From assembly GCA_026874595.1 (NCBI GenBank), contig CM049306.1, positions 37,216,019 through 37,280,018 of the forward strand: DNA of 64,000 nt, given 5' to 3'. Below the pieces are notes generated by a model. It was not told the origin of the DNA. It saw only the letters and a list, made by a program, of their open reading frames with translations, and did no database searches. Shown piece after piece: positions 1 through 9,349 of this stretch; position 1 is the first letter of the stretch; every line of letters begins with the position of its first letter. A program made the position numbers and the translations under genes. The stretch is from Sipunculus nudus (lineage: Eukaryota > Annelida > Sipuncula > Golfingiida > Sipunculidae).

Positions 1-558
1 TTCAATAAGCATACCTGGCCATGATGTGAAAATTTGAAGCCTCACTAAAATAAGTTAATACAGTAGCTGCCTATTCAACGGCACAAATAGGGGAAGAGAC
101 TATTGGATAAACGATGTCAGCTTGAATGTTTTCTATTTATTCCCAGTAATGGCAAAGAATTGAAATATTCAACTTAACTGCTTTTTTTTATTCTAAAACA
201 AACGACAGCAAACGCTTTTTAAGTGAACTGATTGCACAAACATGATGAAATCGATCATGTTAATTGAGAAGAACTTTGAGTCAATTATTATCTTTGACTG
301 ACGGAATATAGTTCGTGGGGTTCTATCTTAAAAATAAAACTAAATTTAAAACTAGTTTTAGTAATCTTCAATATTAATTTACCCTGCATCATTCATTTGG
401 GCTTAAGATTGCTGTGGCAGGTTTTTTTTAACACCTGCATGTATTAACAACGTTAATATAGAAAAACAGGCCAGCGACTAGCGTTAAAATTAGCGGTTTC
501 CACCAGCGATTCATAGCAAGGTGTATACGATGGCGTATGCCTTACAAAAGAAAACGTA
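1..558. other. Intergenic, no gene seen
   Basis: AT-rich sequence beyond the 3' end of gene A. I see no open frame with plausible splice sites and no repeat I recognise. Confidence 0.5.
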
Positions 559-564
559 TTTATT
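559..564 (-). terminator. Candidate poly(A) signal of gene A
   Basis: TTTATT on the plus strand reads AATAAA on the minus strand. It lies about 54 bases beyond the stop codon of gene A, a normal distance for a cleavage and polyadenylation signal. The hexamer is common in AT-rich DNA, so the support is positional. Confidence 0.4.
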
Positions 565-617
565 AAGAGTTAGCTACATATACACTGTCAGTTTCAGCTT
601 GGTGTGATTCTGTTTGT

Positions 618-854
618 TCATCCTTTCACTTTCTCATCATCTCCTCTTCTGCATCTCCTTCCTCCTCCTCTTCTTCCTTTGTATATCTTTCGTCCCTGCT
701 TTTTTCCTTTCTTCCGCTTCTTCCCTGCTTTCTTCTTTTTCCGTTTACAGTCTTCCTTTGGATTAACATCGCTGCAGTCCACCATGAAATTACCGATTTC
801 ACCCTCAGCTGCTTGTTGACAGTCTCTTGATCCAGCCCTGTACGTCATAGTGAC
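618..854 (-). CDS. Gene A exon 3: last three framework cysteines and basic tail
   Basis: Terminal coding exon of a three-exon secreted-protein gene on the minus strand. The acceptor reads CATCTTTAG, and the exon opens in phase 0 with GTC and runs 78 codons to a stop at 618-620. It starts VTMTYRAGSRDC, then has cysteines spaced C-X14-C-X8-C, then a tail of mainly Lys, Arg and Gly (KRKKKKAGKKRKKGKKQGRK). The first 36 residues align without gaps to exon 3 of gene B at 7789 (VSIKYYTTSSGC; shared G[DE][VI]G, VDC and DC motifs). That match between distant, oppositely oriented loci is the main evidence that it is real. The tail suggests binding to polyanions such as nucleic acid, sulfated glycan or acidic matrix, but that is inference. 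No known family recognised. Confidence 0.72.
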   Translation of the reverse strand, partial: VTMTYRAGSRDCQQAAEGEIGNFMVDCSDVNPKEDCKRKKKKAGKKRKKGKKQGRKIYKGRRGGGRRCRRGDDEKVKG

Positions 855-1339
855 CTAAAGATGTGATGTGAAATGTGTTAAACAATACACGCCTTACGCA
901 GCGATTTTATATTGTAGTAGGTCCGGATTTCCTTTAAGCTCTGCTTTTATAACAAGTTTTTCGGGTTTCACCACAATAATATTTTCAACAAGGAGCCAAT
1001 AATTGTTATTAAGAAAATGGAGGCGGGCTGTCTCGTGTTATGTGGTAACAGAAATATTGCCAGATATTAATGAAACAGCCTCTTCGAAAATCGGCTTCGA
1101 TTATTTTCCTTGTATGTTCGGATAAAGTTGTATTCGAATCACAGATTTAAAGGAAAACATGTACATGAATTTATGAAAAAAAATATGTATATACAAAGAC
1201 ATTCGAGTAAACCTTGGCAAAGGACCCGCCTTTTTTATTCTGCTTAATTTACATTTTTTACATAATGAATTGAGTTGAGTATTTAATTTAGTTTGGCATC
1301 TGTACGTAATAATGGATACATATATATTGCCCAACGAAC

Positions 1340-1529
1340 CTCTATGGTTGTGTTTGTTTTTGACTTGCAACATATACGTTTCCTGCGTCTCTCTTGGCGT
1401 TCCTCGTCGGCGACCCGTATTCTGTTGTACCGTACCATACAGTTATCTTGACATATCTCACCCATTGTGTCACAGGCTGCCTCGATCTTCCTGGGCCGCC
1501 TTGCTTTGTCTCTAAATTTGCATACACAC
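1340..1529 (-). CDS. Gene A exon 2: C-X-C to CC cysteine module
   Basis: Internal exon with acceptor TGTTTTGACAG. One base completes the codon begun by exon 1 (phase 2), then 63 codons end with Glu in phase 0 at a GT donor (GTTCGT, weaker than usual). It encodes CVCKFRD near the start, then C-X2-MG-X2-C-X3-C, a basic stretch with EERQERRRKR, then ICCK and eight residues to the exon end. Gene B exon 2 has the same CxC[KR]FxD start, the same 15-residue spacer, the same C..MG..C...C block, the same ICCK and the same eight residues before a phase-0 donor. Only the loop between the fifth cysteine and CC differs (22 versus 15 residues). The loop's dibasic runs could be cleavage sites, but nothing here shows it. 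The overlapping reading frame at 1342-1578 is not used. Confidence 0.75.
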
Positions 1530-2264
1530 CTGTCAAAACAACCCCACAAACTATGATCATTGCAAGTCGACTTGACACTGTATCTGGTCTTTGTTTATAT
1601 GTGAGGAAAGGGGTTCTCTACAAATAGAAGGGACTAACGTTCCATCAATTTAATCAGAAATGAAATTAATAATAATTCAGTTGATAGTTGTACAACTCCA
1701 ACCGTCGACTTGTGTGCATTTTCTTCATATTTTATATAAATATACAGATTTTTTTCCAATACAGTGGAACCTGTCTGAAGGACCACCTAGCTTTTAGGAC
1801 CACAACCGAAAGCATTCACATGAGTTATAACTGACCTGTATGATAGACCACCTGTGAATTAAGATCACTTTTGGCCAGTCCCATAGGAAGTCTAGTTAGG
1901 CCTACGCGATTTGAATTAAATGAGGTTTGGCATCTACAATGCTTTCGTAATTTAAAAGTACCATCTTACATTAAAATTACCTGTATTCTACATATCCACA
2001 GGATAAAGCTTCCTTAGTTTTTTATTTTATAAAAAAAACTGTAACACAGGATGCTAAATAGATCTATTTGTGCTTGTACAGGTGACCAAAGAAGTAATAC
2101 ACATAAAAACCACGTTTGTTTACGACATTATTCCACATACCTGATGGTATTCTGCATATAACAAAGCAGTAGGTACAAAGGAATGGTACCCAATACAGAA
2201 ATAGCACTTTAAAAATGTTTTACTCAATATTGCAGTTATTTCTTACAAACTATATTTGACATAC

Positions 2265-2391
2265 AAGAATCCAGCTTTATCCTTTTTTCCGACATCATTA
2301 CTTCCTTGTGGACGATACTCGGCATTGACAACAACGATAGCCAAGGCAGCCACACACGCCAAATAGCCGTTCATGTTTGGAATGTTGTAGC
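2265..2391 (-). CDS. Gene A exon 1: signal peptide
   Basis: The exon starts after a TATCTTCATAG acceptor, so the 5' untranslated region is probably split by an intron. Coding begins at 2374 in the context CCAAACATGAAC. The 36 codons give a clear secretion signal, MNGYLACVAALAIVVVNA, likely cut before Glu-Tyr, then a short polar stretch ending KKDKAGF. The donor is GTATGT, leaving two bases (phase 2) that join the single base opening exon 2 at 1529. Gene B exon 1 has the same plan: signal peptide, short basic stretch, Phe as last full codon, phase-2 donor. The spliced product would be 178 residues, secreted and strongly basic. Confidence 0.7.
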
Positions 2392-2435
2392 CTATGAAGA
2401 TAGGGTCAGCAAAACATAAACAGAAAAAACAATGC

Positions 2436-2438
<3 letters not shown>

Positions 2439-2486
<48 letters not shown>
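2439..2486. repeat. (TA)n microsatellite
   Basis: Uninterrupted TA dinucleotide tract just upstream of the first coding exon of gene A. Length is probably polymorphic. Confidence 0.95.
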
Positions 2487-2490
<4 letters not shown>

Positions 2491-2867
2491 CAACATGCGA
2501 CTTGTGACATCGGAAAATGGCAGCCTCCTTGAGCGGTTTCGAGAAAAAGTGTGCTTGGTTGCGAAAGAAGTGTACTCCTGGGATAGCGTCCAGGTATAGC
2601 AATCTTTCTGCAGAGAGAGTGTGGCGTGAAGGGGACATGAATATAGGTAAAGTTAAGAGCGGACTAGCGCTTTACCCACGTCCAATTCGTCAAATTATAT
2701 TAGGATATAGGTACCGTATCCGACTGAAACATTACCGGTCAAAGAACCGACAAAAGAAAACAACCGCCATCTGACGGTGAAAGTAAAATAATAAATAAAT
2801 ATCACTTGAACCGTTCTGGATTTCAAACAAAACGGTTCCAGGGTAAACAAGTTTAAATAGTACTCAC

Positions 2868-2999
2868 GTGATATTTACTCTGCTGCCTCCCCAGAAATGT
2901 TCCATCGAGTGGAATTCAACACCAGCCAGGCTGCTGTTTCTTATCTCACCAATCAACACTAAATTGTACGCACGCTCCTGTGTTTGTGGCGTTTCCTCT
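2868..2999 (-). CDS. Candidate orphan exon, phase 2/2
   Basis: On the minus strand a textbook acceptor (TATTTTTTTGTTTCAG) and a textbook donor (GTGAGTA) bound 132 bases. One frame is open throughout and starts and ends in phase 2, giving 43 full codons that include ERAYNLVLIGEIRNSS and VEFHSMEHFWGGSRVNI. Its phase fits the phase-2 junction used by gene A exon 2, so it could belong to an alternative transcript or to another gene upstream. It does not join in frame to gene A exon 1. An untranslated exon or chance is also possible. No family recognised. Confidence 0.35.
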
Positions 3000-3819
3000 C
3001 TGAAACAAAAAAATAGCCGCATAACTATGATGGTGTACATAAACTGATGAACATCAAATGTCTAAAATAATTCTCAGGTACTAGCAACCTCAGAATTTAA
3101 GGAAGTAAACAGCTCTTATGTTACATTGCTTTTGGTAAAGCACTAAATTTGAATATTATTGAGTATTGTCCAAAAATTAAATTTTTCCAGGCTTTATGGG
3201 ACTCCTAACGTAAAACTCATTTTCTATTGTTTTCCATTCGACTTCCCTAGAAATGTTAAAAGATAAAGAGGGTTAATCTTCTACGAAAGTATTCCAAATA
3301 TAATTGAATTAATAGAGTAATATAAGTAATATTTTTGTATTTATATAATATTTTAATAAAGCATCCCGAAATATATCTAAGCGGATATAGCATGCCCCCA
3401 CCCCGATTCAGGTCCCTATGTACATCTTTATATAAATTCAAAGAAACCTCTATAATGCGGGCATCCGTGAACCAGGACCTAACTGACTTCTTAAAGAGGT
3501 GCCTACTATATGGAGGTTATTTATGTTACATAAATAATAAAAAAAATAACCGGGAGGGGAAAAAAGCCTCCTTTACAAAACTAGACACTTTAAGCAGAAC
3601 CAATAAGAAGAGTTCGCCGTGTACCCTAAAAGTGGTGTGGTAATGTTATATAAAAGTTTATACATAACGTATATATATATAATAAAATGATATGATATAT
3701 AAATAAAAAATTCATATGTGTATATAATGTAAAGTGATTAACGAATGAATATTTAATTTATTTTTATTTTCACATCAATGTCTACACATTATATTTATAT
3801 ATAAATATAAATATATATT

Positions 3820-3854
<35 letters not shown>

Positions 3855-4828
3855 ATATATATAATGTATGTGAAACAAACCTTATACACGTATGTAGGAG
3901 TAAATATTTTACTGTGGCCATTATTATTGCACTGGACATCAGCATGTGCAGAGTTCTCTCAAGCGAAAGTCACCAACTGAATGGATAAAAGATGGCACTT
4001 GCCTGTTATCTGGAATATTCATGAACACAATAACGTTCAAATATGACTGTATCAGCGCCTCGTGTTTCTATTATATCTACACCATTTTGGTAGATACTTC
4101 CTCCTGTTTCCGATGGGGATGGGAGCTTAAACATATAAACACCAATTCTATAAAGTGAGGGAACACTACATATAGAATCGCTGTGTGGTGACCTGTATGA
4201 GACTAGAAATAAGTAGGTACAAGCTAAATTGATATTTTATTTATTCCACACAAATATAGGCTTTAATATTTTGTGGTTTTGTGTAAACATCAAAAGTATT
4301 TGAATTCGTGGTAAGGGAATGATGTATACATTCAATTCGTGGTTATTAAATTTTAAAATAATTATTACAAAGCCGAGAACATTGTCTGTTACATTATTAA
4401 CTCATCTTCGGTGATTATCAAACGGCATCCTACACTCTTCGCATTCCATTCTTGGTCATTCATTTCATGTCGAAAAAATGGATTACCAGGAATGGAATGC
4501 GACCGCTGCCTGTGCCTGTGGTGGGTGCCTGTGACACAACAAGTATCAGTTTGTACACCCATCGCTTACACGGAGCCCTCTATTAGGAAATTAACCAGGG
4601 TGACCGGCTTTAGTTTCCCCGCCTACTTTTCTACTTTATTATATCATTTGTTATATACACATAAAGACCTGTGTTTAGTAGCAGCGGCCTTATAGTTTGT
4701 TTTCTTGCATAATAATCCCACAAATAGCTATTGAAATTGTTCATTTCAAAGATAATTGGCAACATAAATTAAAAGGTTATCTGTAAAACGTTCTCCTCAG
4801 AATATATTATCTTTTTGTGTGAACACAG
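3000..4828. other. Intergenic, AT-rich
   Basis: No supported gene. At 3786-3865 there is a compound AT tract with self-complementary TATATAAATATAAATATATA-like stretches. The reading frames here are short and have no partner signals. Confidence 0.5.
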
Positions 4829-5653
4829 TGTTACAGGTGCCCTTTTATTGTGTGCAGCGGTCTTGCAGATGATTGTTTTATTGTTCACACGGATGTTCCA
4901 TGTGTTGTTGGCATTTTGTTTGTGTGCCACGCGTAGCTCGAGTTGTAGCGTCCTCGCCTGGCCGGATGTTGCAGGCTCGGTTTAATCCGCATTGGTTGAA
5001 CCCTAGATACACAGCGTTCTTTGTTCTGGTATGTTCTTAGATGTGTGTACTGTGTTAGATTCTTTAGAATGTTCGAGCAATGGAAGGTTCTCGGATGGAG
5101 TTGAAAAGGTATAAATAGGGGCTGTGTTTTAGAGCCGAGAGAGAGGTGAGAGAATATTCCAGCGGACACAGAAGCGTGTATGTCAGTTTGTGGGACCTAT
5201 TCCGATAAGTGCGGGAATTATAGATTTTCTTAAGATTTTCTTCTGAATTTTGTGACGAATCTTACTTGGTCTTCAGTTTACTTTCTGGATTGTTACATGA
5301 GCTTTAAATTGGACTGTTATTCTCCGAGAGAATTTGTGTGAAATTTTCCTCCGGCTTATACATTTTAAAGAACTTATCGCTGTGACAGTGGTGGTATTCA
5401 GGTACTGTGCACTTAGTTTATTTTACTGTGTGATTGTATTGATTTGTTGTTATACTGCTGTTATACTGTGTCATTGTAGTGATTTAGTGTATTGTAATGT
5501 TAGGGTTGTTTTAAGAATAAATTATAGTTATTTGTAAACAAAAAAACACTGACCTCTTTATTCATTCCCTTAGACACTTCACGCTGCCTGTGCTACAGAA
5601 TCTGATTTTTGTTATCACGCATACGTGATCTGTTTATATTAGGTTCCGAAACA
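4829..5653 (+). mobile_element. Solo LTR of the Gypsy family found at 26776-33604
   Basis: Begins TGTTACAGGTGC and ends near TTAGGTTCCGAAACA, matching the LTR ends of the complete element in reverse orientation. The body shares the TATA box (TATAAATA at 5110-5117), the poly(A) signal AATAAA at 5516-5521 and the CACGCATACGTG stretch near the end. No internal gag or pol sequence follows, so it is a solo LTR left by recombination. The end is altered (CCGAAACA instead of CCGTAACA) and I see no clean target duplication. It is the most diverged of the plus-strand copies. It lies between genes A and B and carries promoter-like signals, which could matter for gene B downstream. Confidence 0.85.
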
Positions 5654-6120
5654 GCTAAAGCTTGTTTCTAAGCTGATACTACTTTCCGCTCTTCAGATAA
5701 GGTTTTTTTGCAGAGAATCATAGAAAAGTAATTTCGATAAAAAAAGGGTATTTTATACTCACAATTTGCTGTGCATGGTATGACCTATCGAGTGTGCATT
5801 AATTATACTAAAAACATGTCACATGCAAAGAAGATTAACAAAGCCTTTTTTATTGGAGTGAATCATAGGTATAAGTTATAACCTTTCCCCTATACAGACA
5901 AGATGCTCAAACATTGCATAGTGCATAGCGGATTTATTACAACATTTCCTTTTAATCATACTAATGCGACCCGCAGTTTATTCTTAATTTTCTCCTTTAA
6001 CAAAGGTAAGACGAAGACACTCGAAATATTAGGCAACTGCGCTCTTTGTTTGAAATACCGGATTTTTTTACAGAATTAAAGGGAGAGTAGCCGCTGTAAA
6101 TCTAACAGTAAAAGTTCATT
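5654..6120. other. Upstream region of gene B
   Basis: AT-rich, with no repeat identified. It probably holds gene B promoter or 5' intron sequence, since acceptor-like CAG sites (TTTATTGACAG at about 6129 and CTAACAG at 6144) precede the start codon. No TATA box can be chosen with confidence. Confidence 0.35.
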
Positions 6121-6150
6121 TATTGACAGGAAAGGTCCTAACAGATTGTC

Positions 6151-6263
6151 ATGATGAAACATTTGCTCTTTGTCATCATTTTGTCCGCCATTGCCATGTG
6201 TGCCGAGATCAAGAAGAGAAGAAAAGAAGGAAAAGGCGAAATAAACTCAAGTATAAAGTTTAT
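6151..6263 (+). CDS. Gene B exon 1: signal peptide
   Basis: The ATG at 6151 opens 37 codons: a secretion signal MMKHLLFVIILSAIAMCA, then a basic polar stretch EIKKRRKEGKGEINSSIKF. The donor is TTTAT|GTGAGTG, a strong match, leaving two bases (phase 2). I chose this frame over the overlapping frame from 6123 because it alone gives a signal peptide and joins in frame to the cysteine exon at 7230. Layout and phase mirror gene A exon 1. Confidence 0.72.
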
Positions 6264-7229
6264 GTGAGTGAATTGCACGTTACTCTCAAAGGTCCGGAAC
6301 AAGAACAATTACATTATATCTTAATAATAAGCCAATGTAAAAATTAAAATATAAGATGATTGCATAAAAAATCATTGTAAGTCTATCGTATTATTATTTT
6401 AAGTTATATTCACAACAAAAAATAAGTTTAATGAGATATATCACGTTCCCTATACAGGGGTAATTTAATTAAAATCTTTAGTTGGCGCCGAATTGTGTTG
6501 CAATCTTAGTGGCAATTTGTGCCATCTGGCGGTAAATTTATAAATAACTTAATCGGACCAGCAACTGCGACTTAATTGTTTTATCGAGTTGGAGATATAT
6601 CTTGCTGATTGTGGAACACCACCCTTCAAAACAAGCCTCTCTGATTCTTGTGATGATAGATCACAAGAAGGAGAAGTGCCTTTAATATTGTTTCTCTAAC
6701 AGCGACATCATAAATCCTTATTATCTCTTAGCATTCAGAGGTTGTATTTTCTCCCAAGCTGGACTATTTGCATGTCTATGCGTTTTTGTGGTAGTTGTAA
6801 GTCTCTATGCAATGTATATAAAGACGTATATATTGATGCTCATGTAATGGTGTGGAGGAGGGGATATTAATGAAAGCAGAGCTTTTCCAATTTATTGGGT
6901 AATGCCATTTTGGTTTGGATTCGTGTTAGAGGTTTATCTTAACTGCTGTGTACAAGATATCTGTGTTTTGAATTATAGTGGGACTATGATATAACAACAA
7001 GTGTTTTTAATAACATGTTTTGTTGAGTTTGCCACCTCGGAGTTTGCACAGGTTCATGCAAGAGTTCTACGGTCAATTGCGGGCGTGGCCAAATCGTTAC
7101 ACTCTATCTTTTTGGTGGGAACATTCTTGCCACTAACACAACTCCTGATGGCGATACCCAGCAAAAATTTCTGTACCGGATGTGTAGCCTTTCCGCGATT
7201 GATCTTTATTGCATTCTGTTCACTGACAG

Positions 7230-7398
7230 ATGCTACTGCAGATTTCAAGACCAGTATATCTCCCACGTACTGACAGATGCCACCTGTAGCAACATGGGTC
7301 AGAAATGTGCTGTGAAGTGTGAAGAGATAAACGAACATATAACGAAAGAGGACCTTAAAATCATCTGCTGCAAGGAACAGGCAATGTCAAGTTTTGAG
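7230..7398 (+). CDS. Gene B exon 2: C-X-C to CC cysteine module
   Basis: The acceptor TTCACTGACAG is followed by one base that completes the phase-2 codon, then 56 codons ending in Glu before donor GTATAA (phase 0). Residues start CYCRFQD, reach a cysteine after a 15-residue spacer, then SNMGQKC and AVKC, then ICCK after 15 residues, then eight more to the exon end. Apart from the shorter loop before CC, every cysteine interval equals that of gene A exon 2. Upstream parts of the same frame are open back to 7027, but homology to gene A begins exactly at the CAG acceptor, so I start the exon there. Confidence 0.75.
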
Positions 7399-7788
7399 GT
7401 ATAAAATGCCAGGTTTACAGAGTCATTTATTAAATGAATATAAATATAAGCTTCATATTTGAGGGTTAATAGATTTCAATGAAGATACAGTTTTTATCGG
7501 GTACCAAAATGGTGAGCTGTAAAGTAACACTCTCCTTGAAATAATAAAAATATTAAGCTGCAAAATTGTCACATGCATTACGCTGACGTAATTCCGGCCA
7601 TTTCGAAAGCGGTGACTTTAATACCAAATATTTCTCTCTCTTTTTAATCTCGCTCTAATCTAATGCCATCTCAAGTTTTGAAATCATGTTTTGCTTCCAT
7701 ATAACGTTTTGCTCTTTTGATATAATTATAACCTACATTCGGTAAACGGTAGTCAACCTCGATCAAAATCGTGCATATATTTTCCTAG

Positions 7789-9131
7789 GTTTCAATAAAG
7801 TACTATACCACGTCCTCTGGTTGTAAGGACACAGCTAAAGGCGATGTCGGGCTTGTACGCGTGGACTGTGCCGGTGTAAACATCAACATGGACTGTCTTC
7901 ATCTGGATGATCAAAAACCGAGCAATCGGAAAAGACGCAAGGGTCAGAAAAGTAGCAGCATTGATGGAAAAGCAAAAGTAAAAAAAAGTGGTGAAGACGG
8001 AGATAAGGGGAAAGGTGGGAAGGGGGAAAAAGGTAGGAAAAGTGGCAAAAGGGGTTTTGGTAAAAGGTTGGGCAAAAGGAAGACAGAAAATAATGAGGGC
8101 AAAGGCACTACGTCAGGCAAAGGAGGGAAAAAAATAGTTCATGGCGGAGTCGGCAAAAATACAGGAAAAGGCAAAGGTAAACAAGGGAAAAAAGCAGGCA
8201 AGAGTGGTAAAAGTGGTAAAGATCAACCAGTGAGTAAAGGTGGTAAAAGCGGTAAAGATGGACTGGTTAGTAAAGGCGGTAAAAGCGGTATAGATGAACC
8301 AGTGAGTAAAGGTGGTAAAAGCGGTAAAGATAAACCAGTGATTAAAGGTGGTAAAGGCGGTAAAGATGGACCAGTGAGTAAAGGTGGTAAAGGCGGTAAA
8401 GATGGGCCAGTGAGTAAGGTGGTAAAAGCGGTAAAGATGGACCAGTGAGTAAAGGTAGTAAAAGCGGTAAAGATGGACCAGTGAGTAAAGGTGGTAAAGG
8501 CGGTAGAGATGGACCAGTGAGTAAAGGTGGTAAAAGCGGTAAAGATGGACCAGTGAGTAAAGGAGGTAAAAGTGTGAAAGAAATTCCAACCAGTAAAGGA
8601 GGTAAAAGTGTGAAGGAAATACCAGCCAGTAAAGGAGGTAATAGTGGTAAAGAAATACCAGCCAGTAAAGGAGGTAAAAGTGTCAAAGAAATACCAATCA
8701 GTAAAGGAGGTAAAAGTGTTAAAGAAATACCAACCAGTAAAGGAGGTAAAAGTGTTAAGGAAATAGCAACCAGTAAAGGAGGTAAAAGTCTAAAGGAAAT
8801 ACCAACCAGTAAAGGAGGTAAAAATGGTCAAGATCGACCAGTACCTGATGTTAGAGCGGTTGGTAAATATGGACCTGGTTGCACAACCGGAAATGATGCA
8901 CCGGGAAGCAAAGGAGCAAATAGTATAACAGAAAAAAATGGCAATAAATTAAGCAAAAATGCGCACAAGATTCAGGAGAATAAAAGTGCCAAAGGAGCAA
9001 ATTATATACATCATAATGACGGGGGTCAAGGTACACATGCATGTGGTGATGATAACGGTGTTAAAGACGGTAAAGTCTGCAAACACGGCGGTGAAATGAG
9101 CAAAGATCTATACAGCAACTCGGGAGAATGA
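7789..9131 (+). CDS. Gene B exon 3: cysteine module plus long Lys/Gly/Ser repeat tail
   Basis: The acceptor TTTTCCTAG opens the exon in phase 0 with GTT. Residues 1-36 carry the last framework cysteines (C-X14-C-X8-C; GDVG, VDC, MDC) matching gene A exon 3. A long low-complexity basic tail follows: KRRKGQK-type sequence, then about 17 copies of a 12-residue repeat, first SKGGKSGKDGPV-like, later SKGGKSVKEIPT-like. A less repetitive end of about 90 residues includes two late cysteines (GTHACGDD, GKVCKHGG). A single missing A at about 8416-8418 shifts the frame, so the open frames are 7789-8448 and 8445-9131. Exon length is 1343 bases, one short of a multiple of three, as expected for a one-base loss. 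Allowing for that, the product would be near 540 residues. A secreted matrix or polyanion-binding role is inferred from composition only. Confidence 0.75.
8190..8830 (+). repeat. 36-bp in-frame tandem repeat within gene B
   Basis: Units of 36 bases encode 12-residue repeats. Two sub-families lie in order: GTGAGTAAAGGTGGTAAAAG-type units (SKGGKSGKDGPV) to about 8560, then units with AGTGTNAAAGAAATACC (SKGGKSVKEIPT) to about 8820. The grouped variants suggest stepwise local duplication. The minus strand is also open across much of the array, which is a shadow of the repeat. Confidence 0.9.
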
Positions 9132-9151
9132 ATTGAAAGGAAACACGGGAC

Positions 9152-9157
9152 AATAAA
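9152..9157 (+). terminator. Candidate poly(A) signal of gene B
   Basis: AATAAA lies 20 bases after the gene B stop codon at 9129-9131. An ATTAAA-type hexamer also occurs near 9213. Either could direct 3' end formation. Confidence 0.4.
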
Positions 9158-9277
9158 CCGGAAAATTACTAAAATGGTTAAAAACAAACTTGTTTGCTCT
9201 CACCGATTGGCAATTAAAGTGTACTATTGTTTTATAATTTTAAACAAAAATAGACGGTAAACTCCCTTCCGGTGGTG

Positions 9278-9281
<4 letters not shown>

Positions 9282-9347
<66 letters not shown>
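9282..9347. repeat. (TA)n microsatellite
   Basis: About 33 uninterrupted TA units shortly 3' of gene B. Confidence 0.95.

Positions 9348-9349
<2 letters not shown>

Noticed and set aside
1342-1578. Signal-peptide-like minus-strand frame overlapping gene A exon 2
   Set aside because: It has a hydrophobic start, but the overlapping frame matches gene B exon 2 cysteine by cysteine and fits the splice phases. The hydrophobic stretch is intron sequence.
1757-1900. CAGTGGAACCTGTCT start resembling a mariner-type terminus
   Set aside because: No matching inverted partner or TA target pair was found, so it stays an unproven relic.
4885-5169. 94-codon minus-strand frame
   Set aside because: Lies wholly inside the solo LTR at 4829-5653.
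7001-7273. 90-codon plus-strand frame over gene B exon 2
   Set aside because: Wrong frame relative to the conserved cysteine exon and no matching splice signals.
8113-8686. Minus-strand frames of 158 and 114 codons
   Set aside because: Antisense shadows of the gene B Lys/Gly repeat array.
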